In this document: one piece after another, positions 7,390 to 13,525 of the stretch
Layout: every line of letters begins with the position of its first letter
Numbering within the stretch: position 1 is the first letter of the stretch
Assembly: GCA_913064925.1 (NCBI GenBank)
Contig: CAJYBN010000020.1
Span: 1 to 21,659, forward strand
DNA from: an uncultured Peptococcaceae bacterium
GTDB taxonomy: Bacteria > Bacillota > Desulfotomaculia > Desulfotomaculales > Desulfallaceae
Direction of reading: 5' to 3'
DNA: 21,659 bases
Position numbers and translations under genes: made by a program
Notes under the pieces: generated by a model
Told to the model about the DNA's origin: nothing
Seen by the model: the letters and a program-made list of their open reading frames with translations, nothing else
The model's database searches: none

Positions 7390-8216
7390 GCACCAAGTGG
7401 CGCCTGCTGGAAACGGGACCGGCGCCGGGAGATTGGAATATGGCCGTGGACGAGGCGCTGCTGCTGCACCACGCCAGGGGGGAAACCCCCCCTACCGTGC
7501 GTTTTTATACCTGGAGTCCCCCGGCCGTAAGCATCGGTTATTTCCAGGACGCGGCGCGGGAGGTTGACCTTGAGGCGTGCCAAAAGCAAGGCATCACTGT
7601 GGTCAGGCGCCTCACCGGCGGGCGGGCCATTTTACACGACCGGGAAGTGACCTACAGCCTGGTGGCGGCGGAAGACGGCAGCCCGGTTTCCGGTACCGTG
7701 TTGGAATCTTACCTGAAAATCAGCCGCGGCTTGCTGCAGGGCCTGCGAAAACTGGGCGTGCCCGCCGGGATCAACGAAGCGGACGCTGCCCGCCGGGCAA
7801 CCCCGGCATGCTTCCAGGCCCCGGCCAGGTACGAGCTGGTGGTGGGCGAGCGCAAGCTGGTGGGCAGCGCCCAGGCCAGGAAGCACGGGTGCGTTTTGCA
7901 GCACGGTTCCATACCGCTGCTGTTGGACGCGGACAGGCTGTTTACCGTTCTTAATTTTTCCGACGCCGGGGAGAGGCGCCGGTTGCTTGCCGATTTCAAG
8001 AACGGGGTAGTCTCTCTCAACGAAGCCGGCGGCCGGAGCTACAGTTATGCAGAGGTGGTCATGGCTCTGGCCGATGGATTGGCGGGGGTCCTGGGCGTGG
8101 AACTGGAAAAAGGTAAATTGACCCCGCAGGAAGTGATTACGGCGCAGCGCTTGGTACGCGAAAAGTACGGCCGGGACCAGTGGAACCGGAAAACCGTGCC
8201 CCGGCGCCTGGTATAG
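7386..8216 (+). CDS. lipM: Octanoyl-[GcvH]:protein transferase, LipM type
   Basis: Transfers octanoate from octanoyl-ACP to the target lysine of GcvH, the first step of lipoyl assembly in Bacillus-type bacteria. The 276 residues fit LipM across the whole length: WNMAVDEALL (17-26), RFYTWSPPAVSIGYFQ (39-54), VVRRLTGGRAILHDREVTYS (72-91), ACFQAPARYELVV with the probable catalytic Cys142, LVGSAQARKHGCVLQHGS, and a C-terminal segment ending KYGRDQWN. The cysteine acyl acceptor separates it from LplA ligases, which lack it. The start is a TTG at 7386 that overlaps the previous TGA, with GGAGGTG 7 bases upstream. With the two radical SAM genes it forms a self-contained route from octanoyl-ACP to lipoyl-GcvH. 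Confidence 0.9.
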   Translation: MSTKWRLLETGPAPGDWNMAVDEALLLHHARGETPPTVRFYTWSPPAVSIGYFQDAAREVDLEACQKQGITVVRRLTGGRAILHDREVTYSLVAAEDGSPVSGTVLESYLKISRGLLQGLRKLGVPAGINEADAARRATPACFQAPARYELVVGERKLVGSAQARKHGCVLQHGSIPLLLDADRLFTVLNFSDAGERRRLLADFKNGVVSLNEAGGRSYSYAEVVMALADGLAGVLGVELEKGKLTPQEVITAQRLVREKYGRDQWNRKTVPRRLV

Positions 8217-8261
8217 GGTGGCATTGCAGTTTCTGCCGCAAGCGGTACTCATGTTGTGGGT

Positions 8262-8282
8262 GCCGCTTGTTTTGCGGCAAAG
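8262..8282 (+). other. Short hairpin downstream of lipM
   Basis: GCCGC and GCGGC flank a short T-rich loop within 8262-8282. This sits among related CCGC/GCGG repeats about 20-65 bases after the lipM stop. No clear T-tract follows, so it is a weak terminator candidate at best. The rest of the 137 bases between lipM and the nuclease gene shows nothing I can assign with confidence. Confidence 0.25.
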
Positions 8283-8353
8283 GGGGGCAAAGGGCTGCGG
8301 TATGGCGCAGTACCAGGCTTTGCTGTACAATAAATGGCGGGGTGTGGAAGCGG

Positions 8354-9058
8354 ATGCACAAATGGCGGTCATTTTCGTGGGTAGTTTTAGCGCTGGTCAT
8401 GGTAGTGCTGGCAGCGGGATGCGCCGGAAAGGAACCCGCGGAGCTGGACGTCCGGGAACAGCGGGTGCTGCTGGCTAAAGTGGTTTCCGTGGTGGACGGC
8501 GACACGGTGCACGTGGTGCTGGAAAACGGGGCCAGGGAAAAGGTCCGTTTTATCGGCGTCAACGCGCCCGAAGCGACCAAGGAACAGGAACCGTTCGGCC
8601 TTCAGGCCGCGGCTTACACCAAGCAAAGGTTGGAAGGGCAGAAGATTTGGCTGGAGACGGACGTGGAAAAGCGCGACCGCTACGGCAGGCTGCTGGCTTA
8701 CGTCTGGCTGGACCCGCCCCGGGAAGGAAACGACCGGGAGGCGCGCGAAAACATGTTTAACGCCGAGCTGCTGCTGAAAGGATATGCCCAGGTGATGACC
8801 GTTCCGCCCAACGTAAAATACGCCGACTTTTTTGTGGCCTGCCAGCGGGAGGCGCGGGAAACCGACCAGGGCTTGTGGGGCCTGGCAGACGGGCGCAAGG
8901 CGGAGGATTATTACGTGGCCAGCAACCGGAGTAAAAAATTTCACCGGCCCGATTGCCGCTGGGGGCGGGAGATAGCCCCGCAGAACCTGCGTAAGTTTGC
9001 CACGGTGGACGAGGCGCTGGACGCGGGTTACGAGCCCTGTCGCGAATGCCGGCCTTAA
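8354..9058 (+). CDS. Thermonuclease-family (SNase-like) lipoprotein with C-terminal cysteine motif
   Basis: Predicted extracellular, membrane-anchored nuclease of 234 residues. An N-terminal signal segment ends in a lipobox LAAGC with Cys23. The SNase fold follows: VVSVVDGDTVHV (43-54), RFIGVNAPE with probable catalytic Arg65 and Glu73, RDRYGRLLAYVW with probable Arg107, then LLLKGYAQV and the EARETDQGLWG helix. The last 50 residues have the pattern HRPDC...GYEPCRECRP, a cysteine/histidine tail often appended to secreted SNase proteins and resembling the Ada metal-binding site. I chose ATG 8354 because the lipoprotein signal begins there; GTG 8342 is an alternative and ribosome binding sites are weak for both. 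Longer in-frame starts back to 8180 overlap lipM and are not signal-like. Confidence 0.88.
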   Translation: MHKWRSFSWVVLALVMVVLAAGCAGKEPAELDVREQRVLLAKVVSVVDGDTVHVVLENGAREKVRFIGVNAPEATKEQEPFGLQAAAYTKQRLEGQKIWLETDVEKRDRYGRLLAYVWLDPPREGNDREARENMFNAELLLKGYAQVMTVPPNVKYADFFVACQREARETDQGLWGLADGRKAEDYYVASNRSKKFHRPDCRWGREIAPQNLRKFATVDEALDAGYEPCRECRP

Positions 9059-9110
9059 AAGAGCCCCATTGCCGGGCGGTGCGCCAAAAGCCGCCGGGTG
9101 GTGGGCCGGT

Positions 9111-9872
9111 TTACTCAACGAACATGGTCAGCTCGACGTACTTGTCCACTCGTGTGGCCCTGTCGATGATATCTTCTGTAACTACCGTTCCCTCGCTGGC
9201 CACAATGTTGCCGTTGCTGTCAAAAATGGTTTTGCTTACCCTTTTGCCGATGAGGTACTGGCGCTGCTTTTCTTCAAACAATTTCAACGAGTCCTCTTCT
9301 GCGGGGGTTTTGCTTTCTCCAGCGGCGGCGGTTTCCTCCGCGGCGCTCGAAACTGCGGCCGCCTCTTGCATGGCATCCGGCTCGTCTACCAGGGCGGAAT
9401 CAGCGTCTTCGGTCACAACCAAGTACTTTTGCCCGAAGGTGATTATTTTACCGGCAGGAATAATGCCGGCCGGATCGCCGTCCTCCTCCGGTGTTAATTC
9501 GCAGCCGGTGATTTTCCCCGAAGTTTCGTCGAAATAAATTTCCGAAACGGTACCAATAAGCCTCCCGTCCCTGGTCATCACCGGTGAGTTGAGCACGGCA
9601 ATGTTTTTTTGCAGCAATTGTAACACTTCATGCAGCTGGGATACGGGTTTGATATTGGCGGCTTTCTCGGTGGTCACCGCGCTCTTCCCGATGGCCGCAA
9701 TGTCGGCGAAGGAAATGGCGTTTTTCTCCAGGTACCACTGTTTACCTTCCAGCAGCAGGTAATCGATTTTACCTTCGGCGGGGTTGATTACCGGGGAATG
9801 CACTCGGCCGACAAAATCCCCTTCGGCTATGGCCAGTACCGGCAGCGATGTTAGGTCTTTGCAGCTTTTCAA
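9111..9872 (-). CDS. Protein with two PRC-barrel domains
   Basis: A 253-residue cytoplasmic protein with no signal or membrane segment. Two PRC-barrel-like repeats are visible, at roughly residues 5-75 (LPVLAIAEGDFVGRVHSPVI) and 85-165 (SPVMTRDGRLIGTVSEIYFD). An Ala/Glu-rich linker follows at 170-205, then a short conserved C-terminal module (YLIGKRVSKTIFDSNGNIVASEGTVVTEDII). Such proteins occur in spore-forming Firmicutes without a firmly assigned role; PRC barrels generally mediate protein or ligand contacts. The start is a TTG at 9870-9872, preceded by a strong AAGGAGG at normal spacing. It converges with the nuclease gene, 52 bases away. The upstream region holds a repeated TTAGAACAT element. 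Confidence 0.8.
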   Translation of the reverse strand: MKSCKDLTSLPVLAIAEGDFVGRVHSPVINPAEGKIDYLLLEGKQWYLEKNAISFADIAAIGKSAVTTEKAANIKPVSQLHEVLQLLQKNIAVLNSPVMTRDGRLIGTVSEIYFDETSGKITGCELTPEEDGDPAGIIPAGKIITFGQKYLVVTEDADSALVDEPDAMQEAAAVSSAAEETAAAGESKTPAEEDSLKLFEEKQRQYLIGKRVSKTIFDSNGNIVASEGTVVTEDIIDRATRVDKYVELTMFVE

Positions 9873-9903
9873 CGCTTTTTCCTCCTTCCTTTTATCGGGC
9901 TAC

Positions 9904-9971
9904 ATGTTCTAATATGCACCCTTCTTAACAAAACCCGGCATTTTTACTCAAAGCTCGAAACAATGTTCTAA
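9904..9971 (-). repeat. Direct repeat of TTAGAACAT upstream of the PRC-barrel gene
   Basis: The 10-mer ATTAGAACAT (minus strand) occurs at 9904-9913 and again at 9963-9972, 59 bases apart, within the AT-rich region ahead of the PRC-barrel gene. A third copy of the core TTAGAACAT lies at 18622-18630, in the leader of the minus-strand 62-residue gene but in the opposite orientation to that gene. It could be a regulator binding site or chance in AT-rich DNA. No known consensus is matched well; GAACAT is only half of a Firmicutes LexA box. Confidence 0.35.
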
Positions 9972-10012
9972 TGATGTCCTTTTTCGACTAATTTTTCAGT
10001 TTTCCTCTAAAG

Positions 10013-10057
10013 AAAAAAAACCGGCGCAAAACGGGGCAGGATTGCTGCCGTGCCGGT
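10013..10057 (-). terminator. Putative intrinsic terminator on the minus strand
   Basis: Read on the minus strand, ACCGGC (10057-10052) and GCCGGT (10025-10020) form the outer stem and GGCAG/CTGCC (10049-10045 with 10039-10035) an inner stem, followed by eight T residues (10020-10013). The shape is that of a rho-independent terminator. No minus-strand gene is evident to its right, so it may stop antisense transcription from 10.1-10.6 kb, or shield the PRC-barrel promoter. On the plus strand it would be a hairpin in the leader of the 57-residue gene. Confidence 0.5.
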
Positions 10058-10085
10058 AGAAAGTTAATACCGGGGTGGAAGTTTA

Positions 10086-10259
10086 ATGTCACAACCATAT
10101 ATTTTGGCGGCCGTCAACCGGCAGCAATTACATGACGCCCGCCGCGCCCTGGCCGAACACGGGCTGGCCGTTTTCGGTACCATGGACGGTTCTGTACTGG
10201 ACCGGCTGCGGAGCGCGGTACCGGGCGGGGTAACCGTTTATTTTTACGAGCCGGGGTGA
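10086..10259 (+). CDS. Small protein of unknown function (57 residues)
   Basis: I do not recognise the family. The ATG at 10086 has a GGTGGAAG ribosome binding site 5-6 bases upstream. The reading frame has the G/C-rich third positions of its neighbours, and the protein (MSQPYILAAVNRQQLHDA ... VTVYFYEPG) has a plausible mixed composition. No membrane segment or cysteine motif is seen. The next small frame begins 3 bases after the stop, so the two may form a bicistronic unit. It is too short for firm conclusions. Confidence 0.5.
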   Translation: MSQPYILAAVNRQQLHDARRALAEHGLAVFGTMDGSVLDRLRSAVPGGVTVYFYEPG

Positions 10260-10262
10260 GAG

Positions 10263-10541
10263 GTGCCCCGGAAGGTGGTTGCCGTGGGCAGCCTGGCGGC
10301 GGTGTGGACGGAAGTCCCTGCGGCGGACGACGAAGGCGAATTTAAGCGGCAGTTTTATCATTTTTTCGGCGCCGGGTGGGACGAAGTAATGGTTGGTGCT
10401 GACAGGCCCTTTGCGCACCACAGGTATTGGGACGGTTATTTTGCTGTCCAAAGCATGGATGTGGTGCAGGGGGTTACCCTTGATGATCTGCCTCGCTCGG
10501 GTGCCGGGGGTGCCCGCCGCTGCAGCGTTATAGTTGGTTGA
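10263..10541 (+). CDS. Small hypothetical protein (92 residues)
   Basis: I do not recognise the family. A GTG start at 10263 lies 3 bases after the previous small gene, with GGGGTGAGAGG just before it. Codon third positions are mostly G or C, like the neighbours. The protein is soluble, rich in aromatic residues in the middle (FYHFFGAGWDEV, HHRYWDGYF), and has no membrane helix. The minus-strand frame over the same DNA is a less convincing protein. The YkgJ-family gene starts 59 bases downstream on the same strand. Confidence 0.45.
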   Translation: MPRKVVAVGSLAAVWTEVPAADDEGEFKRQFYHFFGAGWDEVMVGADRPFAHHRYWDGYFAVQSMDVVQGVTLDDLPRSGAGGARRCSVIVG

Positions 10542-10600
10542 CGGAATAATGCGGGGAAGCCCGCGCCGGGATAATAACTTTTGGGAAGGAGTTTATTGCT

Positions 10601-11428
10601 ATGGCCTTTGACTTTCAGCAGGGTGTACTGGCCAAGCTGGCCAGCGGCACCCTGGAGGAACTCAGCTTCGAGGACAGCTTTGCGTTCGGCTGCGGTGCAG
10701 AATGCATGGGCCGGTGCTGCCGGAACATCACCATTTTGCTGGAACCATGGGACGTGGAAGTTATGGCCCGGCATCTCGGCCTGCCCGGGCAGCAGTTTTT
10801 CTTCTCCTACTGCGCCATGGAACTGGACCGGGAAAAAGGCTGGCCCGTTTTCTGGCTGGCCCACGCCAAGGAAGGCGCCTGCGCCTTCATGCTGGAGGAC
10901 GGCAGGTGTTCCATTTACCCCGCCCGGCCCGGGAACTGCCGCACCTACCCCCTGGGCAGGGCCGTGCGCTACATTAAAGAGGGAGAAGAGGAGCGGAAGG
11001 AAGAGCGTATTTTCAAGGTGGAAAAAATGGCCTTTTGCCTGGGCCACCGGTCCGGTCGTATTTGGACCGTGCGGGAGTGGCTGGAGGATGCGGGCGCTTT
11101 AACTTATTACAGGATGTCCGACCAGTATACCAGCCTGGTTGATTATGCCATGCGCCAGCTGAACTGCCGGGAGTGGATGACGAAGCAAACGGTGCAGGTC
11201 ATTTTGCCCTTTCTTTTCGCTCCCGACATGCTGCGGGGACGCTTGGGCGTCAGCGAGCGGGAGGTCGGGCACGAGGAATTTCACCGGCGGCGCATGGAGG
11301 CCGTGCGCCTGGTTTTAACCGATCTGGCCGCCGGCCTGGGTTACGCGGCGCCCGCCGGTCAGGACGGTCCCGGCCCGGGCGGCAGCATGATGGACCGGGT
11401 GAGAAAAGTTCTAGCCGGCGGAGCATAA
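10601..11428 (+). CDS. YkgJ-family cysteine cluster protein
   Basis: A 275-residue protein of the family once called zinc- or iron-chelating domain. The cysteine signature is present: CGAECMGRCC (Cys31, 35, 39, 40), then CAFMLEDGRCSIYPARPGNCRTYPLG (Cys94, 103, 113), and a further Cys146 in AFCLGH. These residues are expected to bind a metal or Fe-S centre; the biological role is not established. The C-terminal 120 residues are helical and family-specific. The ATG follows GGGAAGGAG. No membrane segment is seen. A ~250-base leader or trailer with strong secondary structure follows before the terminator at 11683. Confidence 0.85.
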   Translation: MAFDFQQGVLAKLASGTLEELSFEDSFAFGCGAECMGRCCRNITILLEPWDVEVMARHLGLPGQQFFFSYCAMELDREKGWPVFWLAHAKEGACAFMLEDGRCSIYPARPGNCRTYPLGRAVRYIKEGEEERKEERIFKVEKMAFCLGHRSGRIWTVREWLEDAGALTYYRMSDQYTSLVDYAMRQLNCREWMTKQTVQVILPFLFAPDMLRGRLGVSEREVGHEEFHRRRMEAVRLVLTDLAAGLGYAAPAGQDGPGPGGSMMDRVRKVLAGGA

Positions 11429-11470
11429 AAATTCCCCATTAAGGGGGGGGGGTTGTTGGCAAACTTTGGC

Positions 11471-11526
11471 GGGCGCTTCTGTTCCTAGAGCGAACAATGT
11501 ACGGACCACCGGGAACGGAAGCGCCC
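11471..11526 (+). repeat. Long imperfect inverted repeat (15-bp stem)
   Basis: The arm at 11471-11485 (GGGCGCTTCTGTTCC) pairs with 11512-11526 (GGAACGGAAGCGCCC); 14 pairs are Watson-Crick and one is T-G, around a 26-base loop. No T-tract follows directly. It lies 43 bases after the YkgJ-family stop. It may be an mRNA 3'-end structure, part of a small RNA, or a relic of a mobile element. I could not match it to a known RNA family. Confidence 0.55.
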
Positions 11527-11682
11527 TTTGTCAGCACTTTGCGGCACTGCCTTTAGCAGTAACTGCAGGTTGTTTCCTTCCTCTGGCGGCATTTCACCGG
11601 GCTGCTGCTCGCCTACTAGATCACCCCTGATATTTTTCACTTTATGACAAGGATCTTATTTAATAAAGAAAATTTTCCTTTT

Positions 11683-11725
11683 GATCCGGGCAATTTTCCA
11701 AAACTTGGGCCCGGGTCTTTTTTTT
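11683..11725 (+). terminator. Rho-independent terminator
   Basis: GATCCGGGC (11683-11691) pairs with GCCCGGGTC (11709-11717), with one T-G pair, and eight T residues follow at 11718-11725. This is a standard intrinsic terminator on the plus strand. It ends any transcript from the YkgJ-family gene, or a separate RNA from the structured region before it, and insulates the sigma-54 promoter downstream. Confidence 0.75.
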
Positions 11726-11754
11726 GACGTAAAAAACAACAGTTGAACAGCGCC

Positions 11755-11824
11755 GGTAGGGTGCGGCAAAACCCTGCCCTTGCCCCTTGGCGCGTCGCTG
11801 TTGGAAATCAGGTCAGGGCTGACC
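11755..11824 (+). promoter_or_regulatory. Candidate enhancer (UAS) dyads for the sigma-54 promoter
   Basis: Two dyads lie about 100-170 bases upstream of the predicted transcription start, the usual distance for NtrC-type activators. GGTAGGGT (11755-11762) and ACCCTGCC (11771-11778) form an inverted repeat with one T-G mismatch, containing GGCA-N6-TGCC. GGTCAGGGCTGACC (11811-11824) is a 6-bp inverted repeat around GG. A GCGGCA-N6-CTGC-like copy also lies upstream of the second sigma-54 promoter (18712-18728). That these are binding sites for the activator encoded nearby is inference. Confidence 0.35.
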
Positions 11825-11899
11825 AGTTTCCCGACAACCGGGGCGGGCCGCCCGGCAGAAAAATGCTTGAAAATAAAGGCCTGCGGGCTTTTGCCAGCG

Positions 11900-11915
11900 T
11901 GGCATTTGGTTTGCA
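11900..11915 (+). promoter_or_regulatory. Sigma-54 (-24/-12) promoter of the TauE operon
   Basis: TGGCATTTGGTTTGCA fits the sigma-54 consensus TGGCAC-N5-TTGCW with the invariant GG (11901-11902) and GC (11913-11914) at the required spacing; only the sixth base differs. Transcription should start near 11926, about 80 bases before the first gene. An NtrC-type activator is encoded 3.4 kb downstream. The sequence from 11910 to 11927 is nearly identical to that at the second sigma-54 promoter in the window. Confidence 0.8.
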
Positions 11916-11941
11916 CCTTAAATTACAAAAATGTTAAGGGG

Positions 11942-11975
11942 GTGTTAAATTCACTGCTTGATATAGATTTAACAC
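11942..11975 (+). repeat. Dyad in the leader of the TauE operon
   Basis: GTGTTAAAT (11942-11950) and ATTTAACAC (11967-11975) are a perfect 9-bp inverted repeat separated by 16 bases. It lies just after the predicted sigma-54 start site and before the ribosome binding site. It could form an mRNA hairpin or be an operator for a repressor. Nothing in the sequence decides between these. Confidence 0.45.
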
Positions 11976-12005
11976 GTTTAAAACAGGGAAAGGAGGTTAG
12001 TTATT

Positions 12006-12269
12006 ATGGAAATCAAACAAGGGGAAAACAAAAGGTCGGCTATGATTAAAGCCTTGTTCGGCTTGCTTGGTACAGCTCTGCTTTATTATATAGTGTTTAC
12101 CAACTCCCCTACAATACTGGAAATTTTAAAAAGCAAAACTTACCTTGCACCGTTAACTTCCATGGGCATCGTGCTGCTGGCTTCCTTCATTTACGGGACT
12201 TCGGTGGGTAAATTGCTGAAACACACCTTGGAAGAGAGACTAAAATCACAACAATTGAGAGAGGAGTGA
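12006..12269 (+). CDS. Small two-helix membrane protein upstream of TauE
   Basis: An 87-residue protein of unknown function with two predicted membrane segments, about residues 14-32 (IKALFGLLGTALLYYIVFT) and 46-66 (LAPLTSMGIVLLASFIYGTSV), and a charged C-terminal tail (KHTLEERLKSQQLREE). The ATG follows an excellent AAAGGAGG. The transporter gene starts 5 bases after its stop, so the two are surely co-transcribed. It may be a small subunit or stabiliser of the transporter; that role is inferred from position only. Confidence 0.75.
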   Translation: MEIKQGENKRSAMIKALFGLLGTALLYYIVFTNSPTILEILKSKTYLAPLTSMGIVLLASFIYGTSVGKLLKHTLEERLKSQQLREE

Positions 12270-12274
12270 GATAA

Positions 12275-13387
12275 ATGGCGGGTGCAGTGGAACTTCCGGC
12301 TGCCGCGGAGGCACTGAAATTCATAGCTATGACGCCCAAGACTGCACTGGCCCTTTTCGGCATCGGGCTGGTGGGGGGCACCTTGAGCGGGTTCCTGGGC
12401 ACCGGCGGGGCGTTCATCATGACGCCGGCCATGATGAGCCTGGGCATACCCGGCATCATGGCGGTGGCCGCCAACATTACTCATAAATTCGGCAAGGCCA
12501 TTATGGGGGCAAAGAAACACAGCGAGTTCGGCAACGTGGACATGCGCATGGGGCTGGTGATGTTCATCGCTCTGTTTGCCGGGGTCAAGGTGGCCGTGTC
12601 CATGAATAAGGGCGTGCTGGAAAAAATGGGGGCGGCGGGGTCCAACCTGTATATCAGTATCATGTTCATCATCATACTGTCCTGGGTTGCCATATTTATG
12701 TTCCGGGACATCATGCGACAGCGCAAGGGGGTAGTTAAACAGGAAGCCCAAAAGGGGCCCACGCTGGCCGAAAAAATTAGAAACCTGAACATTCCGCCCA
12801 TGATTCACTTTAAAGTGGCCGGCGTCAGGGCTTCGCTGTGGCTGGCGCTGCTGGTAGGCTTCGCCACTGGTTTTCTGGCCGGCACCATCGGGGTAGGAGG
12901 CTTCATTGGGGTTCCGGCTATGATTTACCTGCTGGGCATTCCCACTTACGTGGCGGCGGGCACGGAACTGTTTCTGGCCATCTTCTCCGGCATGCAGGGG
13001 GCCTTCCTATACGCCATTAACGGGTACGTGGACATAAGGATAACGCTGCTGCTGTACCTGGGTTCGCTGATCGGCATCAACCTGGGGGCCATCGGCACCA
13101 GGGTGGTGCGGGGCTCGCAAATCAGGCTGGTCATGGTGGCCATTATCGCCATGGTGGCGCTGAGCAGGGCGGCCATGGTTCCCAAGTACCTGAGTGATAT
13201 GGGATACGCGTCCGTAGCGGCGGGCACCCTGCACGTGGTGTCTTTCCTCAGTGACGTGTTCTTGTTCGGCAGCGGTGCTGTGGGCGTAAGCCTTATCTTC
13301 TTCTGGATGCTGCAGGCCTACCGCCGCGCGGCGAAGGAGAAGGCTGCCGGGGCCGAGTTGAGCGGCTCCGAGGTATCCAGTACCTAG
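12275..13387 (+). CDS. TauE/SafE-family membrane transporter (sulfite/sulfonate/anion exporter type)
   Basis: A 370-residue polytopic inner-membrane protein with two homologous halves of the TauE/SafE (DUF81) family. The glycine-rich repeats GLVGGTLSGFLGTGGAFIMTPAM (first half) and GFATGFLAGTIGVGGFIGVPAM (second half) are the family signature. A hydrophilic loop of about 50 residues (MRQRKGVVKQEAQKGPTLAEK) separates them. About eight membrane segments can be seen. Family members export sulfite, sulfoacetate or related organosulfur anions, but the substrate here cannot be read from sequence. ATG 12275 follows GAGAGGAG. It lies behind a sigma-54 promoter and directly before the two-component system, suggesting regulated, signal-dependent expression. 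Confidence 0.88.
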   Translation: MAGAVELPAAAEALKFIAMTPKTALALFGIGLVGGTLSGFLGTGGAFIMTPAMMSLGIPGIMAVAANITHKFGKAIMGAKKHSEFGNVDMRMGLVMFIALFAGVKVAVSMNKGVLEKMGAAGSNLYISIMFIIILSWVAIFMFRDIMRQRKGVVKQEAQKGPTLAEKIRNLNIPPMIHFKVAGVRASLWLALLVGFATGFLAGTIGVGGFIGVPAMIYLLGIPTYVAAGTELFLAIFSGMQGAFLYAINGYVDIRITLLLYLGSLIGINLGAIGTRVVRGSQIRLVMVAIIAMVALSRAAMVPKYLSDMGYASVAAGTLHVVSFLSDVFLFGSGAVGVSLIFFWMLQAYRRAAKEKAAGAELSGSEVSST

Positions 13388-13417
13388 TTGCAACTTACTA
13401 AACAAGTTGTCTCGATG

Positions 13418-13448
13418 CGCCGGTGAGTTTCTCGTCGGCGTTGTTTTT
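13418..13448 (+). terminator. Putative terminator after the TauE gene
   Basis: CGCCG (13418-13422) pairs with CGGCG (13436-13440), with an inner GAG/CTC pairing, followed by TTGTTTTT (13441-13448). It ends the TauE operon about 30 bases after its stop and separates it from the kinase promoter. The stem is short and has an internal loop, so termination may be partial. Confidence 0.55.
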
Positions 13449-13455
13449 CTTCAGC

Positions 13456-13483
13456 TTTACGTTTATTAATAGTAAATTATAAT
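13456..13483 (+). promoter_or_regulatory. Candidate sigma-A promoter of the kinase operon
   Basis: A perfect TATAAT (13478-13483) lies 16 bases after TTTACG (13456-13461), which matches four of six -35 positions. The region is very AT-rich, unlike its surroundings. It lies 42 bases before the kinase ATG. This suggests the regulators are made from a housekeeping promoter while their targets use sigma-54. Confidence 0.5.
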
Positions 13484-13525
13484 ATAAATAATAAATACAA
13501 ATCTGAAAATTTAACGGAGCGTGCC

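Larger units (their letters stand above)
11429..12005 (+). other. Structured 577-bp intergenic region upstream of the TauE operon
   Basis: No convincing gene is present on either strand. In order it holds a run of ten G (11443-11452), a long imperfect hairpin (11471-11526), an intrinsic terminator (11683-11725), several dyads (11746-11802, 11755-11778, 11811-11824), a sigma-54 promoter (11900-11915) and a dyad in the untranslated leader (11942-11975). The part before the terminator could be the 3' end of the YkgJ transcript or a small RNA. The part after it looks like the enhancer and promoter region of the TauE operon. Confidence 0.6.

Noticed and set aside
7386..8216. Calling the ligase-fold gene lplA (lipoate-protein ligase)
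   Set aside because: The ACFQAP motif with Cys142 and full-length similarity fit the LipM octanoyltransferase; LplA lacks this cysteine.
11485..11506. LexA-like box (CGAAC-N4-TACG) near 11490 and GAACAT half-sites elsewhere
   Set aside because: Right half does not match GTTC, and no SOS-type gene follows directly.
11746..11802. A c-di-GMP or other riboswitch in the region before the TauE operon
   Set aside because: The stems do not match any riboswitch core I know, and they lie upstream of the predicted sigma-54 start site, so would not be in that mRNA.
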